This document shows, in pieces, positions 20,221-27,343 of a stretch of 64,000 nucleotides of DNA. The DNA lies in contig CAVOPB010000001.1 in the NCBI GenBank assembly GCA_963697805.1, forward strand, positions 1 to 64,000, given 5' to 3'. Source of the stretch: VRUE01 sp963697805 (GTDB lineage: Bacteria > Actinomycetota > Thermoleophilia > Solirubrobacterales > 70-9). A program made the position numbers and the translations under genes. Numbering within the stretch: position 1 is the first letter of the stretch; each line of letters opens with the position of its first letter. A model generated the notes under the pieces. It saw nothing but the letters and a program-made list of their open reading frames with translations. It made no database searches and was not told where the DNA came from.

Positions 20221-20334
20221 CGTTCTGGCTCATCGTGTCGGCGTTCTCGTCAGGCATGGTGGGACAAGGTTAGCCGCCATGTCCAATTTGGCCCGGGCGA
20301 AAATTCCCCTGGTACTCTTCGACCCACACATACG

Positions 20335-20450
20335 CCACATCTAGAGGGGTGGAGGGACTGGCCCATTGAAGCCCCGGCAACCACCTCGGACCATCGGTTC
20401 GAGGGGAGGTGCCAAGTCCAGCAGGCCGATGGAAGGCCTGGAAGATGTGG
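20335..20450 (+). promoter_or_regulatory. SAM-I riboswitch (S-box) aptamer
   Basis: The conserved core GGAGGGACTGGCCC, the TGAAGCC segment, CGGCAACCACC, then GAGGTGCCAAGTCCAGCAGG and GGAAGATG match the SAM-I consensus in order. P1 closes with CCACATC (20335-20341) pairing with GATGTGG (20444-20450). A -10-like TACTCT lies at 20313-20318. It stands upstream of thrC and just before an intrinsic terminator, so binding of S-adenosylmethionine should end transcription before thrC. The 306-bp gap between corA and thrC is almost filled by this control region. Confidence 0.93.
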
Positions 20451-20467
20451 GGAAACGTCCGATCAGG

Positions 20468-20499
20468 ACCTCTGCCCCACAGGTAGGCGGAGGTTTTTT
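20468..20499 (+). terminator. Rho-independent terminator of the SAM riboswitch
   Basis: ACCTCTGCC pairs with GGCGGAGGT (one G-T pair) and is followed by six T. It lies 18 bp after the aptamer and 27 bp before thrC, so it is the expression platform. Confidence 0.88.
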
Positions 20500-20526
20500 G
20501 TTCATGGCGAACAGAAGGACGATCGG

Positions 20527-21762
20527 ATGTCAATCGAGAGCTTGAGATGCAAGGAGTGCGGGGCGAAGTACGACCTCGTCGCCCATTTCGCGTGTTCGAA
20601 CTGCTTCGGCCCGCTCGAAGTGTCCTATGACCACTCGGCCCTCGACGCGGCCGAGGCCAAGCGGCGGATCCAGGCCGGGTCGCAGGGGATCTGGCGCTAC
20701 GCCGACTTCCTGCCCTTCGTCGGCCGGCCCGGAGACCCGCTCGAGCCGGGGCTGACGCCGCTGGTCCGGGCCGATCGGCTGGCCGAGCGTCTCGGCCTCG
20801 AGGCCGAGCTGTGGGTGAAGAACGACGCCGCCAACCCCACCCACTCCTTCAAGGACAGGGTCGTCGCCGTTGCCGTCGCGAAGGCGCGCGAGCTGGGCTT
20901 CAAGACCGTCGCCTGCGCCTCGACCGGGAACCTCGCCAACGCCGTCGCCGCCCATGCCGCCGCCGCCGGGCTCGAGTCCTACGTCTTCGTCCCCGCCAAC
21001 CTCGAGGAGCAGAAGCTGCTCGCGACCGCCGTCTACGGCACCAACCTGGTCGGGGTCCGCGGCAACTACGACGACGTCAATCGGCTCTGCACCCAGCTCG
21101 CCGAAACCAGGCCCTGGGCGTTCGTCAACGTCAACCTCCGGCCCTACTACGCGGAGGGCTCGAAGACCCTCGCCTACGAGACCGTCGAGCAACTCGGCTG
21201 GGAGCTGCCGGACCGGGTCGTGGCCCCGATCGCCTCCGGCTCGCTGTTCACCAAACTCGGCCGCGGCTTTGAGGAGTGGCTCGATATCGGCCTCGTCGAG
21301 GGCTCCCAACCAATCTTCAACGGCGCCCAGGCACAGGGCTGCAGCCCCGTCGCGACGGCCTTTGCCGAAGGCTGGGACGTCTGCAAACCGCAGCGGCCCG
21401 ACACGATCGCCAAGAGCCTCGCGATCGGCGATCCCGCCGATGGGCCCTACGCCCTCGAGCAGGCGCGCCGGACCGAGGGCGCGATCGACTCCGTCGACGA
21501 CGATGAGATCCGGACCGCGATCCGGCTGCTCGCCGAGACGACCGGGATCTTCACCGAGACCGCAGGCGGGGTGACGATCGGCGCCCTGACCAAGCTCGCC
21601 GAGCGCGGCGAGATCGGCGCCGGCGAGCGGGTCGTCATCTACATCACCGGCGAGGGACTGAAGACCCTCGACGCGACTCGCGATAGGTTCCAGATGTACG
21701 AGATCGACCCCGATCTCGAGAGCTTCGAGTCCGAGTTAGAGCAGCAGGAGGTAACCGTCTAG
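20527..21762 (+). CDS. thrC: Threonine synthase
   Basis: 411 residues. A PLP enzyme that normally converts O-phosphohomoserine to threonine. The PLP lysine is Lys109 in NPTHSFKDR, and the ACASTGNLANAVAAHAAAAG phosphate loop follows. The N-terminus has a zinc-ribbon-like set of cysteines (Cys8, Cys11, Cys23, Cys26) as in many actinobacterial and archaeal threonine synthases. The start at 20527 sits just after the SAM-I riboswitch terminator. The longer frame reaching back to 19249 is ruled out because it reads through the riboswitch. The stop overlaps the next start (TAGTG). Control by SAM rather than threonine is unusual and suggests a link to methionine or cysteine supply. Confidence 0.92.
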   Translation: MSIESLRCKECGAKYDLVAHFACSNCFGPLEVSYDHSALDAAEAKRRIQAGSQGIWRYADFLPFVGRPGDPLEPGLTPLVRADRLAERLGLEAELWVKNDAANPTHSFKDRVVAVAVAKARELGFKTVACASTGNLANAVAAHAAAAGLESYVFVPANLEEQKLLATAVYGTNLVGVRGNYDDVNRLCTQLAETRPWAFVNVNLRPYYAEGSKTLAYETVEQLGWELPDRVVAPIASGSLFTKLGRGFEEWLDIGLVEGSQPIFNGAQAQGCSPVATAFAEGWDVCKPQRPDTIAKSLAIGDPADGPYALEQARRTEGAIDSVDDDEIRTAIRLLAETTGIFTETAGGVTIGALTKLAERGEIGAGERVVIYITGEGLKTLDATRDRFQMYEIDPDLESFESELEQQEVTV

Positions 21763-22034
21763 TGGTGACCGTGAAGATCCCGACCCAGCTCCGGGCCGCG
21801 ACCGGAGGCGAGGCCGAGCTCGAGGTCAGCGGCTCGACCGTCGGCGAGGTCCTCGACGCGGTCTTCGACGCCCATGGCGACCTTCGAGAGCGGATCACCC
21901 AGGACGGCGACCTGCGGCGCTTCGTGAACGTCTTCGTCAGCGGCGAGGACATCCGCTTTCAGGACGGGCTGCAGACCCCGATCAGCGAGGGCGACGAGGT
22001 AACGATCCTTCCCGCCGTCGCCGGCGGCTGCTGA
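21762..22034 (+). CDS. CysO/MoaD-like ubiquitin-fold sulfur carrier with C-terminal Gly-Gly-Cys
   Basis: 90 residues of beta-grasp type. It closely resembles mycobacterial CysO in VKIPTQLR, RRFVNVFVSGEDIRF, SEGDEVTILPAVAGG. CysO-type carriers hold sulfur as a C-terminal thiocarboxylate on Gly-Gly and donate it for cysteine synthesis; HcyS-type relatives do so for homocysteine. Here the gene encodes one more residue, Cys90, after Gly88-Gly89, so a protease step would be needed to expose the glycine. The GTG start overlaps the thrC stop by one base and has a good AGGAGG site about ten bases upstream. No MoeB-like activator or JAMM protease is in the window. Confidence 0.85.
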   Translation: MVTVKIPTQLRAATGGEAELEVSGSTVGEVLDAVFDAHGDLRERITQDGDLRRFVNVFVSGEDIRFQDGLQTPISEGDEVTILPAVAGGC

Positions 22035-22762
22035 AGCCTCCCGTCCTCATCCTCTGCGGCGGCCGCGGGACGCGGCTGCGCGAGCGGACCGAGTCGGTTC
22101 CGAAGGCGCTGGTCGAGATCGGCGGCCGGCCGATCCTCTGGCACGTGATCGGGATCTACGCTGCGCAGGGGTTCGAGCGCTTCCTGCTTGCGACCGGCTA
22201 CCTGGGGGAGTCGATCGAGGAGTTCGTCGCCGCCGAGAATTGGCCGCAGGCCATCTCGATCGAGTGCCTCGACACCGGGGTCGACACGCCGACCGGCGGG
22301 CGGGTCGCCCAGCTCGCCGATCGGGTGGGGGAGGGGACGTTCTGCCTCACCTACGCCGACGGCGTCGCCGACATCGACCTCGGGGCCGAGCTCGAATTCC
22401 ACCGCGGACACGGTGGGCAGGCGACGGTGACGGTGGTGCGGCCGCACCTGCAGTGGGGGGTCGCCGAGCTCGACGACGACGGCCGGGTCGAGGGGTTCGT
22501 CGAGAAGCCCCGCAGCAAGCACTGGATCAACGGCGGCTTCCTCTGCCTCGAGCCGGGCGCGCTCGCCTACATCGACGAGGACAGTGTGCTCGAGCGCGAG
22601 CCGCTCGAGCAACTCGCCGCCGACGGCGAGCTACATGCCTACCGCCACGAGGGTTTCTGGGACTGCATGGACACCTACAAGGACGCGGTCGTCCTCGACG
22701 ACCTCTGGGCCTCCGGAGACGCGCCGTGGAAGGTGTGGGCGGAAGCAGGGGCGAGACGATGA
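22031..22762 (+). CDS. rfbF: Glucose-1-phosphate cytidylyltransferase (RfbF-like)
   Basis: About 243 residues. The nucleotidyltransferase signature LCGGRGTRLRE lies near the N-terminus, with PKALVEIGG and TYADGVADID. The later GFVEKP, NGGFLCLEP and the end WASGDAPWKVW are typical of CDP-glucose pyrophosphorylases. It would make CDP-glucose from CTP and glucose-1-phosphate. No ATG, GTG or TTG precedes the nucleotide-binding motif in frame. The best start is CTG at 22031, overlapping the preceding stop as CTGA; the first ATG, at 22145, would delete the active site. It overlaps the dehydratase gene (ATGA), so the two work together. Confidence 0.85.
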   Translation: MKPPVLILCGGRGTRLRERTESVPKALVEIGGRPILWHVIGIYAAQGFERFLLATGYLGESIEEFVAAENWPQAISIECLDTGVDTPTGGRVAQLADRVGEGTFCLTYADGVADIDLGAELEFHRGHGGQATVTVVRPHLQWGVAELDDDGRVEGFVEKPRSKHWINGGFLCLEPGALAYIDEDSVLEREPLEQLAADGELHAYRHEGFWDCMDTYKDAVVLDDLWASGDAPWKVWAEAGARR

Positions 22763-23742
22763 GCAGGGCGCTGGTGACCGGCGGCCACGGCTTCGTCGGA
22801 TCGCACCTGGCCCGGGAGCTGCTCTCCCGTGGCGAGGCGGTGCGGGTCCTCGATCGCCCCGGGCCGCGAACGGCCGATGTCGGCGGCATCCGTCGGTCGG
22901 GACTCGACCTGCTCGGGATCCGCGACGAGGTCGAGCTGGTCGAGGCCGACCTCCGCGACGTCGATGGCGTGACGGGGGCGGTCGCCGGCGTCGACTCGGT
23001 CTTCCACCTCGCCGCCCAGACGATCGTCGGCGTCGCCCGCGAATCGCCGCTGGACACGTTCGAGGTCAACGTCCGCGGCGCCTGGAACGTGTTCGAGGCC
23101 TGCCGCGCAGCCGAGGTCGGACGCATTCTCTTCGCCTCCTCCGACAAGGCCTACGGCTCGAGCCCCGATCTCCCGTACCTCGAGGATTTCCCGCTGCGGG
23201 CCTCGTTTCCATACGACGCCAGCAAGGCCGCGGCGGACATCGTCGCCCGCAGCTACGCGCGGGCCTACGGCCTGCCGCTGGCGGTGACCCGCTTCGCCAA
23301 CGTCTACGGCGGCGGTGACCTCAACTTCTCTCGGCTCGTGCCGGAGACGGTGATCGCGGTCCTCGACGGGCGCCGGCCGGTGATCCGCTCCGACGGCAGC
23401 CCCGAGCGCGACTTCCTCCACGTCGACGACGCGGTCGGCGCCTATCTCGCGATCGCCGCCGCCCTGGAGTCGAACGGGACCGCCGGCCAGGCCTTCAACG
23501 CAGGTGGCGACTGGCCGCACTCGGTGCGCGAGGTCGTCGAGCTGGTCGCCGCGGCCGGGGGCGGCGAGCTAGAGCCCGATTACCAGGGGGAGGGCAACCC
23601 CGACGGCGAGATCGACCGCCAGTTCGTCGACTCGACCAAGCTCCGCGAGCTGACCGGGTGGCGGCCGGAGGTCGAGCTGGGGGACGGGCTGCGCCGCACG
23701 CTCGAGTGGTATCGCGGGCACCCCGAAGCCAGACCCGCCTGA
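22759..23742 (+). CDS. rfbG: CDP-glucose 4,6-dehydratase-like NAD-dependent epimerase/dehydratase
   Basis: 327 residues. Short-chain dehydrogenase fold: NAD motif TGGHGFVG at 7-14, catalytic Tyr152 and Lys156 (PYDASK), and SSDKAYG at 127-133. The SSDK form and the NVYGGGDLNFSRLVPE segment are characteristic of CDP-glucose 4,6-dehydratases. It would turn CDP-glucose into CDP-4-keto-6-deoxyglucose for surface dideoxy- or deoxy-sugars. The start ATG overlaps the cytidylyltransferase stop (ATGA). This chain of overlaps runs back to thrC, so these sugar genes are probably carried on the SAM-controlled transcript, though an internal promoter cannot be excluded. Confidence 0.85.
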   Translation: MSRALVTGGHGFVGSHLARELLSRGEAVRVLDRPGPRTADVGGIRRSGLDLLGIRDEVELVEADLRDVDGVTGAVAGVDSVFHLAAQTIVGVARESPLDTFEVNVRGAWNVFEACRAAEVGRILFASSDKAYGSSPDLPYLEDFPLRASFPYDASKAAADIVARSYARAYGLPLAVTRFANVYGGGDLNFSRLVPETVIAVLDGRRPVIRSDGSPERDFLHVDDAVGAYLAIAAALESNGTAGQAFNAGGDWPHSVREVVELVAAAGGGELEPDYQGEGNPDGEIDRQFVDSTKLRELTGWRPEVELGDGLRRTLEWYRGHPEARPA

Positions 23743-23826
23743 GCAGCCCCATCGCGGCAGCCGGTGGCGTCTGACCCAGGGACTACGTTGCCCGCGTTCT
23801 CGCACCCCCGAGCCAGGAGAAGCCCG

Positions 23827-24531
23827 ATGAAACGCGCCCGACCCCGCATTCCCTCGCCGGCGATGGTGGTCGCCCTGATTGCACTCGTCTTCGGAATGGT
23901 CGGCACCGGCGTCGCCGCCTTCAAGCTGCCGAAGAACAGCGTCAGCGCGAAGCAGCTGAAGAAGAACTCGGTGACCGGGGCGAAAATCAAGAAGGACGCC
24001 GTCACCGGGGCGAAGGTGAAGAAACAGTCTCTCACCGGTGAGGACATCAACCTGGCGAAATTGGGGACCGTGCCATCGGCCCAGCTCGCCAACAGCATCC
24101 CCCCGGCCGAACCCACCCACCTGGTCGGCGCCCCGGGCGAGCCAGGCTTCGAAAGCGGCAGCAGCAACCTCGGTTCAATCGGACCAGTGGCTCTGAAGCC
24201 GGTCGGCTTCTACAAAGACCACGAGGGGATCGTCCACCTGCAGGGGTTTGCCAGAGTCGGTGAAACTGGCCCGATCGGCTCCATCTTCTCCTTGCCGCCG
24301 GGCTACCGACCTGCAAACGCACAGATCGCGGTCTTCAACCAAATCTGCTTCCCGGTGGGGGGCGGTGAATGCGAAACCGACAACGAAGGTGACGAAGGGG
24401 CGTACAACTCGGTCTTCGTCGCGGGAGCCAATACCCCCGTCGGACCTGGAGTAGTCCTGAACGGCACGGTGGCCAGTTCAAGTGGCACCGGGATCTCCCT
24501 CGACGGGATCACGTTCCGGGTCGAAAGCTAG
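23827..24531 (+). CDS. Secreted or membrane-anchored protein with KKNSVTGAK repeats
   Basis: 234 residues with no enzyme motif recognised. A hydrophobic helix (about 12-31: MVVALIALVFGMVGTGVAAF) acts as a signal or anchor. It is followed by repeats of the type LPKNSVSAKQLKKNSVTGAK and IKKDAVTGAKVKKQSLTGED, a pattern common in extracytoplasmic proteins of Solirubrobacterales. The C-terminal domain (about 100-234) looks like a beta-rich fold with two Cys. The start is the ATG after AGGAGA (eight bases away); an upstream in-frame start would place charged residues ahead of the signal. The function is unknown. Confidence 0.75.
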   Translation: MKRARPRIPSPAMVVALIALVFGMVGTGVAAFKLPKNSVSAKQLKKNSVTGAKIKKDAVTGAKVKKQSLTGEDINLAKLGTVPSAQLANSIPPAEPTHLVGAPGEPGFESGSSNLGSIGPVALKPVGFYKDHEGIVHLQGFARVGETGPIGSIFSLPPGYRPANAQIAVFNQICFPVGGGECETDNEGDEGAYNSVFVAGANTPVGPGVVLNGTVASSSGTGISLDGITFRVES

Positions 24532-24613
24532 AAATAGAACAGCCGGTTGAGAGCTCGGCTGGACCGATGTCAGCAGACTCTGGCCCACAAGTCCACGGCG
24601 AAGGTCCGGCTGC

Positions 24614-24653
24614 CATCTCCCTCGACGACATCTCGTTCCGGGCCGGATGGCTA
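24614..24653 (+). pseudogene. Remnant of a duplicated 3' end of the preceding secreted-protein gene
   Basis: ATCTCCCTCGACGACATCTC and the following TTCCGGG repeat the end of the gene at 24493-24531 (ATCTCCCTCGACGGGATCAC, GTTCCGGG). In frame they read ISLDDISFR against ISLDGITFR. No longer reading frame surrounds it, so it looks like the last trace of a tandem paralogue in the 175-bp gap before the lipoprotein gene. Confidence 0.5.
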
Positions 24654-24706
24654 GCCTGCCTTGCCTAGTCCGAGAAAGCGCCGGAACACAGAATGGCCAA
24701 CACTCG

Positions 24707-25162
24707 ATGAAGCTCATCCTGCCCACGATCGCAATCCTTGCGGCCCTCACGGTCGTGGTCGGCTGCGGGAGCGAGGCCTCGTCCGGGCGTCCCCCACAGG
24801 ATCGCTCCACTGAAGCCGCCGAGCCCGAGAGCCATCCGGCTCCTGTCGCCCCAGTCAAGGCTTCGGGGCAGCAGGGTGACAGTGGGACGGCCGCCACTCC
24901 GATCCCCCGGGGGACGCCTCTGAAGGCGAAGGACCCTCGCGTACAACGGGCGATCGCGGATCTGCTGCATCCTGAGCAGGATGGGCAAGATCAGAAACCA
25001 CCCCGCGACGATCACCAGGGCGAAGACAAGAAGGGCGGTCGTGGGGGAGTCCTCGATCAGATTCTCCGAGACCTGAGGAAGAACGCCGAACAGCTCCAGC
25101 CGGATGACCACCCGAGCAAGCAAGAAGGCGGCATCAAGACGATTCTCGAAATGCTGAAGTAG
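24707..25162 (+). CDS. Small putative lipoprotein of unknown function
   Basis: 151 residues. The N-terminus MKLILPTIAILAALTVVVGC is a classic lipoprotein signal with Cys20 as the lipidated residue (VVGC). The rest is hydrophilic, rich in Pro, Asp, Lys and Gln, and probably disordered. A short helical C-terminus (DQILRDLRKNAEQL, IKTILEMLK) may be a coiled coil. No family was recognised. The start is chosen by the signal peptide. The next gene follows four bases later, so co-transcription is likely, although the neighbour is a cytosolic DNA-repair protein. Confidence 0.7.
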   Translation: MKLILPTIAILAALTVVVGCGSEASSGRPPQDRSTEAAEPESHPAPVAPVKASGQQGDSGTAATPIPRGTPLKAKDPRVQRAIADLLHPEQDGQDQKPPRDDHQGEDKKGGRGGVLDQILRDLRKNAEQLQPDDHPSKQEGGIKTILEMLK

Positions 25163-25166
25163 AGAT

Positions 25167-25964
25167 ATGTGCGGGCGGTTCACGGTCACGACGAAGGACG
25201 CGAAGCAGGTCGCCGACCGCTTCCAGGTCGAGCTCGAACGCTCGCTCGAGCGGAACTCGGCGGGCGAGGCGCCACCGCCGAGCAAGGAGCGCGCCAAGCA
25301 CGCCGCGCGCGGCCTCGAGCGCTTCAACGTCGCCCCGACCCAGGAGGTGCTGACCGTCCGGTCCTCGCCCGACCCGGAGGAGGCGGCTGAGGGATTGCGG
25401 GAGGCGCGGATGATGCGCTGGGGCCTGGTCCCCCGTTGGGCGAAGGACCTCAAGGTCGGCTACCGGATGATCAACGCGAAAGCCGAGAACCTTTCCTCGA
25501 GCCGGGCCTACTCGCCCCTCGTCGGCAAGTTTCGCCACCGCTGCCTGATCGTCGCCGACGGCTTCTACGAGTGGATGAAGGCCGAGGACCCGAAGCAGCC
25601 GCGGCAGCCCTGGCGCTTCACCGTCGATGGCGGTGAGCCGTTCGCCTTCGCCGGCCTCTGCACCCGCAAGGAGTGGGATGACCCCGAGGAGCGTGGGGCG
25701 GAGGACGGCTGGCTCTACAGCTGCACGATCGTCACCACGATGCCGAACGAGGTCGTCGCCAAAGTCCACGACCGGATGCCCACGATCCTGCCCTCGGCCG
25801 AGGCCGAGGCGGCCTGGCTGCGTCCCGACCTCGACGTCGAGGACGCGATCGCGATGTGTGCGCCCCTGCCCGCAGCGCGGATGGAAGGAGCGCCCGCCAA
25901 CCCGAAGCTGAACAAGGTCGGGAAAGGGAGCGAGGGTCCTGAGCTACTGGTCGCTCCCGCCTAG
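25167..25964 (+). CDS. SRAP/HMCES family protein (abasic-site processing, YedK-like)
   Basis: 265 residues. Cys2 (MCGRF) is the catalytic nucleophile that forms a thiazolidine link with abasic sites in single-stranded DNA. The conserved Asn103 and Glu107 (NAKAEN) and His201 (VHDRMPTILP) complete the active site. The YSPLVGKFRHRCLIVADGFY block is diagnostic. It protects abasic sites at replication forks; this function is known for the family. The length is slightly above the usual 220-230, with an insert near 20-55. It meets the convergent membrane-protein gene tail to tail, sharing the bases CTAG at their stop codons. Confidence 0.93.
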   Translation: MCGRFTVTTKDAKQVADRFQVELERSLERNSAGEAPPPSKERAKHAARGLERFNVAPTQEVLTVRSSPDPEEAAEGLREARMMRWGLVPRWAKDLKVGYRMINAKAENLSSSRAYSPLVGKFRHRCLIVADGFYEWMKAEDPKQPRQPWRFTVDGGEPFAFAGLCTRKEWDDPEERGAEDGWLYSCTIVTTMPNEVVAKVHDRMPTILPSAEAEAAWLRPDLDVEDAIAMCAPLPAARMEGAPANPKLNKVGKGSEGPELLVAPA

Positions 25965-26695
25965 GCCGGACCGCCGGCGAGGCGCCCACCGGTCTTCGCG
26001 GTCGCGGTGCCGGCGGCGGTGTCGGTCGAGCAGGAGATGCTGACGGTCGGCGGCGTGGTCGTCCTCCAGACCGACGCGAAGGCCAGTTCCAGTGGCCGTT
26101 CCGGGCGCCCGTCGGGCAGGCCCCATTGCCATTCCTGCAGTGCCTGCTTGTAGGGGGGCCAACTGACGACGACGCCGGGCTGGTTGACGAAGCGGCTCAG
26201 GGCGTCGTCGAATTCGAGCGAGGCGAGGTCGGTGCCATGCGAGTTGAACTCGACGACGATTTCGTCGGGGAAGTCCTGCTTGAGCAGGTCTTCCCCACTG
26301 CTGGAGCGCGGATACGAGGCGCGACTCCCGGGGGTCTTCGCAGGGATCGTCCGCCGGGGGACGTCGGTACGGCAGTTCACCCGGGCCTGGCCGACGGAGC
26401 TGCCGGCGTCGATTCTGAGGATCGCTGAGACCCGGAACAGTTTGTAGCCGGCGACGTTTTCTTCCGAAGTGCTGATCTGGGCGTTGGCGATCCGCATCGC
26501 GCCGCCGCCGGGAATCGAGACATCGCGAGAGTTCGGGATCGGAACGGTCTTTTCCCATTCGAGAGCGACCGCCCCGGACAGCTTCGTCGAGGTCAGCAGC
26601 GCGGCGGCGACCGTCGCCAGCAACCCGACGGCGACGATCGCGAGCGCCCCCCGCGGGGGGCGGGTCTCCGTGATCCGACCGAGGGCGCCCTTCAT
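25961..26695 (-). CDS. Membrane-anchored protein of unknown function
   Basis: 244 residues. One N-terminal helix (about 17-36: ALAIVAVGLLATVAAALLTS) anchors a long extracytoplasmic domain with two well-separated Cys (CRTDVP and SISCSTD). It has no recognised motif. It is followed tail to tail by the SRAP gene, and its 5' end lies next to the tRNA-Arg gene on the same strand, so it may be transcribed from the tRNA promoter. The start ATG at 26695 is supported by the basic residues just before the helix. Confidence 0.65.
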   Translation of the reverse strand: MKGALGRITETRPPRGALAIVAVGLLATVAAALLTSTKLSGAVALEWEKTVPIPNSRDVSIPGGGAMRIANAQISTSEENVAGYKLFRVSAILRIDAGSSVGQARVNCRTDVPRRTIPAKTPGSRASYPRSSSGEDLLKQDFPDEIVVEFNSHGTDLASLEFDDALSRFVNQPGVVVSWPPYKQALQEWQWGLPDGRPERPLELAFASVWRTTTPPTVSISCSTDTAAGTATAKTGGRLAGGPA

Positions 26696-26713
26696 CGATG
26701 GCCACCCTACATA

Positions 26714-26787
26714 CGCGCCCGACAGGATTCGAACCTGTGACCTCCGCCTCCGGAGGGCGGCGCTCTATCCAGCTGAGCTACGGGCGC
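26714..26787 (-). tRNA. tRNA-Arg, anticodon CCG
   Basis: Reading the minus strand from 26787: acceptor GCGCCCG pairs with CGGGCGC, D-arm GCTC-AGCTGGATA-GAGC, anticodon arm CCGCC-CTCCGGA-GGCGG with anticodon CCG, T-arm ACAGG-TTCGAAT-CCTGT. The discriminator is G and no CCA is encoded. It reads the CGG codon, a common Arg codon in high-G+C genomes. Confidence 0.95.
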
Positions 26788-26869
26788 TTCGGCACCACCT
26801 TATCCATGTATCCCGCGACGTAAATACGAACGTATGTTCCATCCGCCTCGAAGTCTAGGGTCCCCAACA

Positions 26870-27334
26870 ATGGATCCAGCTCTCAGGGGAAATGCCACGG
26901 AGGCGGCGGTGCTGAGTGCCTTTGTAGCTCGTGACTTTGAGGTGCTCGTGCCATTTGGTGGTGGCCATCCCTATGACCTGGCTGTCCACCTCGGAGGAAG
27001 CCTCTTCCTTCGTGTCCAGTGCAAGACAGCCCGAAGAGTCAGTGGTTGCGTGAACTTCAATGGCCACCGGACCGACCATGGCCAGGGCCGCCGCAGCTAC
27101 ATGGGGCTGGCAGACGTATTCGGGGTCTTCTTCCCGCCCGACGAATCCATCTACCTGGTCCCGGTCAGAGATATTTCCAGTTATGGCGTGAGATTGAGAT
27201 TGGCACGCCCGAGAAACAACCAGCGACTGGGAATTCGATTTGCGACAGACTATGACCTCGGTCGATGGACCGTGGATGACCTACGTGCGTTGGTGTCGAG
27301 CGAAGGAGCCACAGGTAAAGAGGCGAGCGCGTAG
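26870..27334 (+). CDS. PD-(D/E)XK endonuclease-fold protein, probably acquired
   Basis: 154 residues (166 if the upstream ATG at 26834 is used). The GNATEAAVLSAF start, GGGHPYDLAVHL and LRVQCKTAR fit the small PD-(D/E)XK endonuclease family (PDDEXK_5-like) related to homing and very-short-patch nucleases. The catalytic Asp is likely in PYDLAV. The second acid of the usual E-X-K is Gln (VQCK), which occurs in parts of this fold. Base composition is visibly less G+C-rich than both flanks, with ATT, AGA, TTT and AGT codons rare elsewhere in the window. That, with an adjacent tRNA gene, suggests transfer. The target is unknown. Confidence 0.65.
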   Translation: MDPALRGNATEAAVLSAFVARDFEVLVPFGGGHPYDLAVHLGGSLFLRVQCKTARRVSGCVNFNGHRTDHGQGRRSYMGLADVFGVFFPPDESIYLVPVRDISSYGVRLRLARPRNNQRLGIRFATDYDLGRWTVDDLRALVSSEGATGKEASA

Positions 27335-27343
27335 GCTCGCGAC

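Noticed and set aside
20221..20334. Possible small gene between corA and the riboswitch
   Set aside because: Only short frames without ribosome sites. The stretch is better explained as divergent promoters.
19249..20526. A long in-frame extension upstream of thrC
   Set aside because: It would read through corA on the other strand and through the SAM-I riboswitch and its terminator. The conserved threonine synthase N-terminus starts at 20527.
26714..26870. tRNA-Arg as an integration site for a mobile island
   Set aside because: The foreign-looking gene lies on the tRNA 5' side. No integrase, no direct repeat of the tRNA 3' end, and ordinary genes on both sides.
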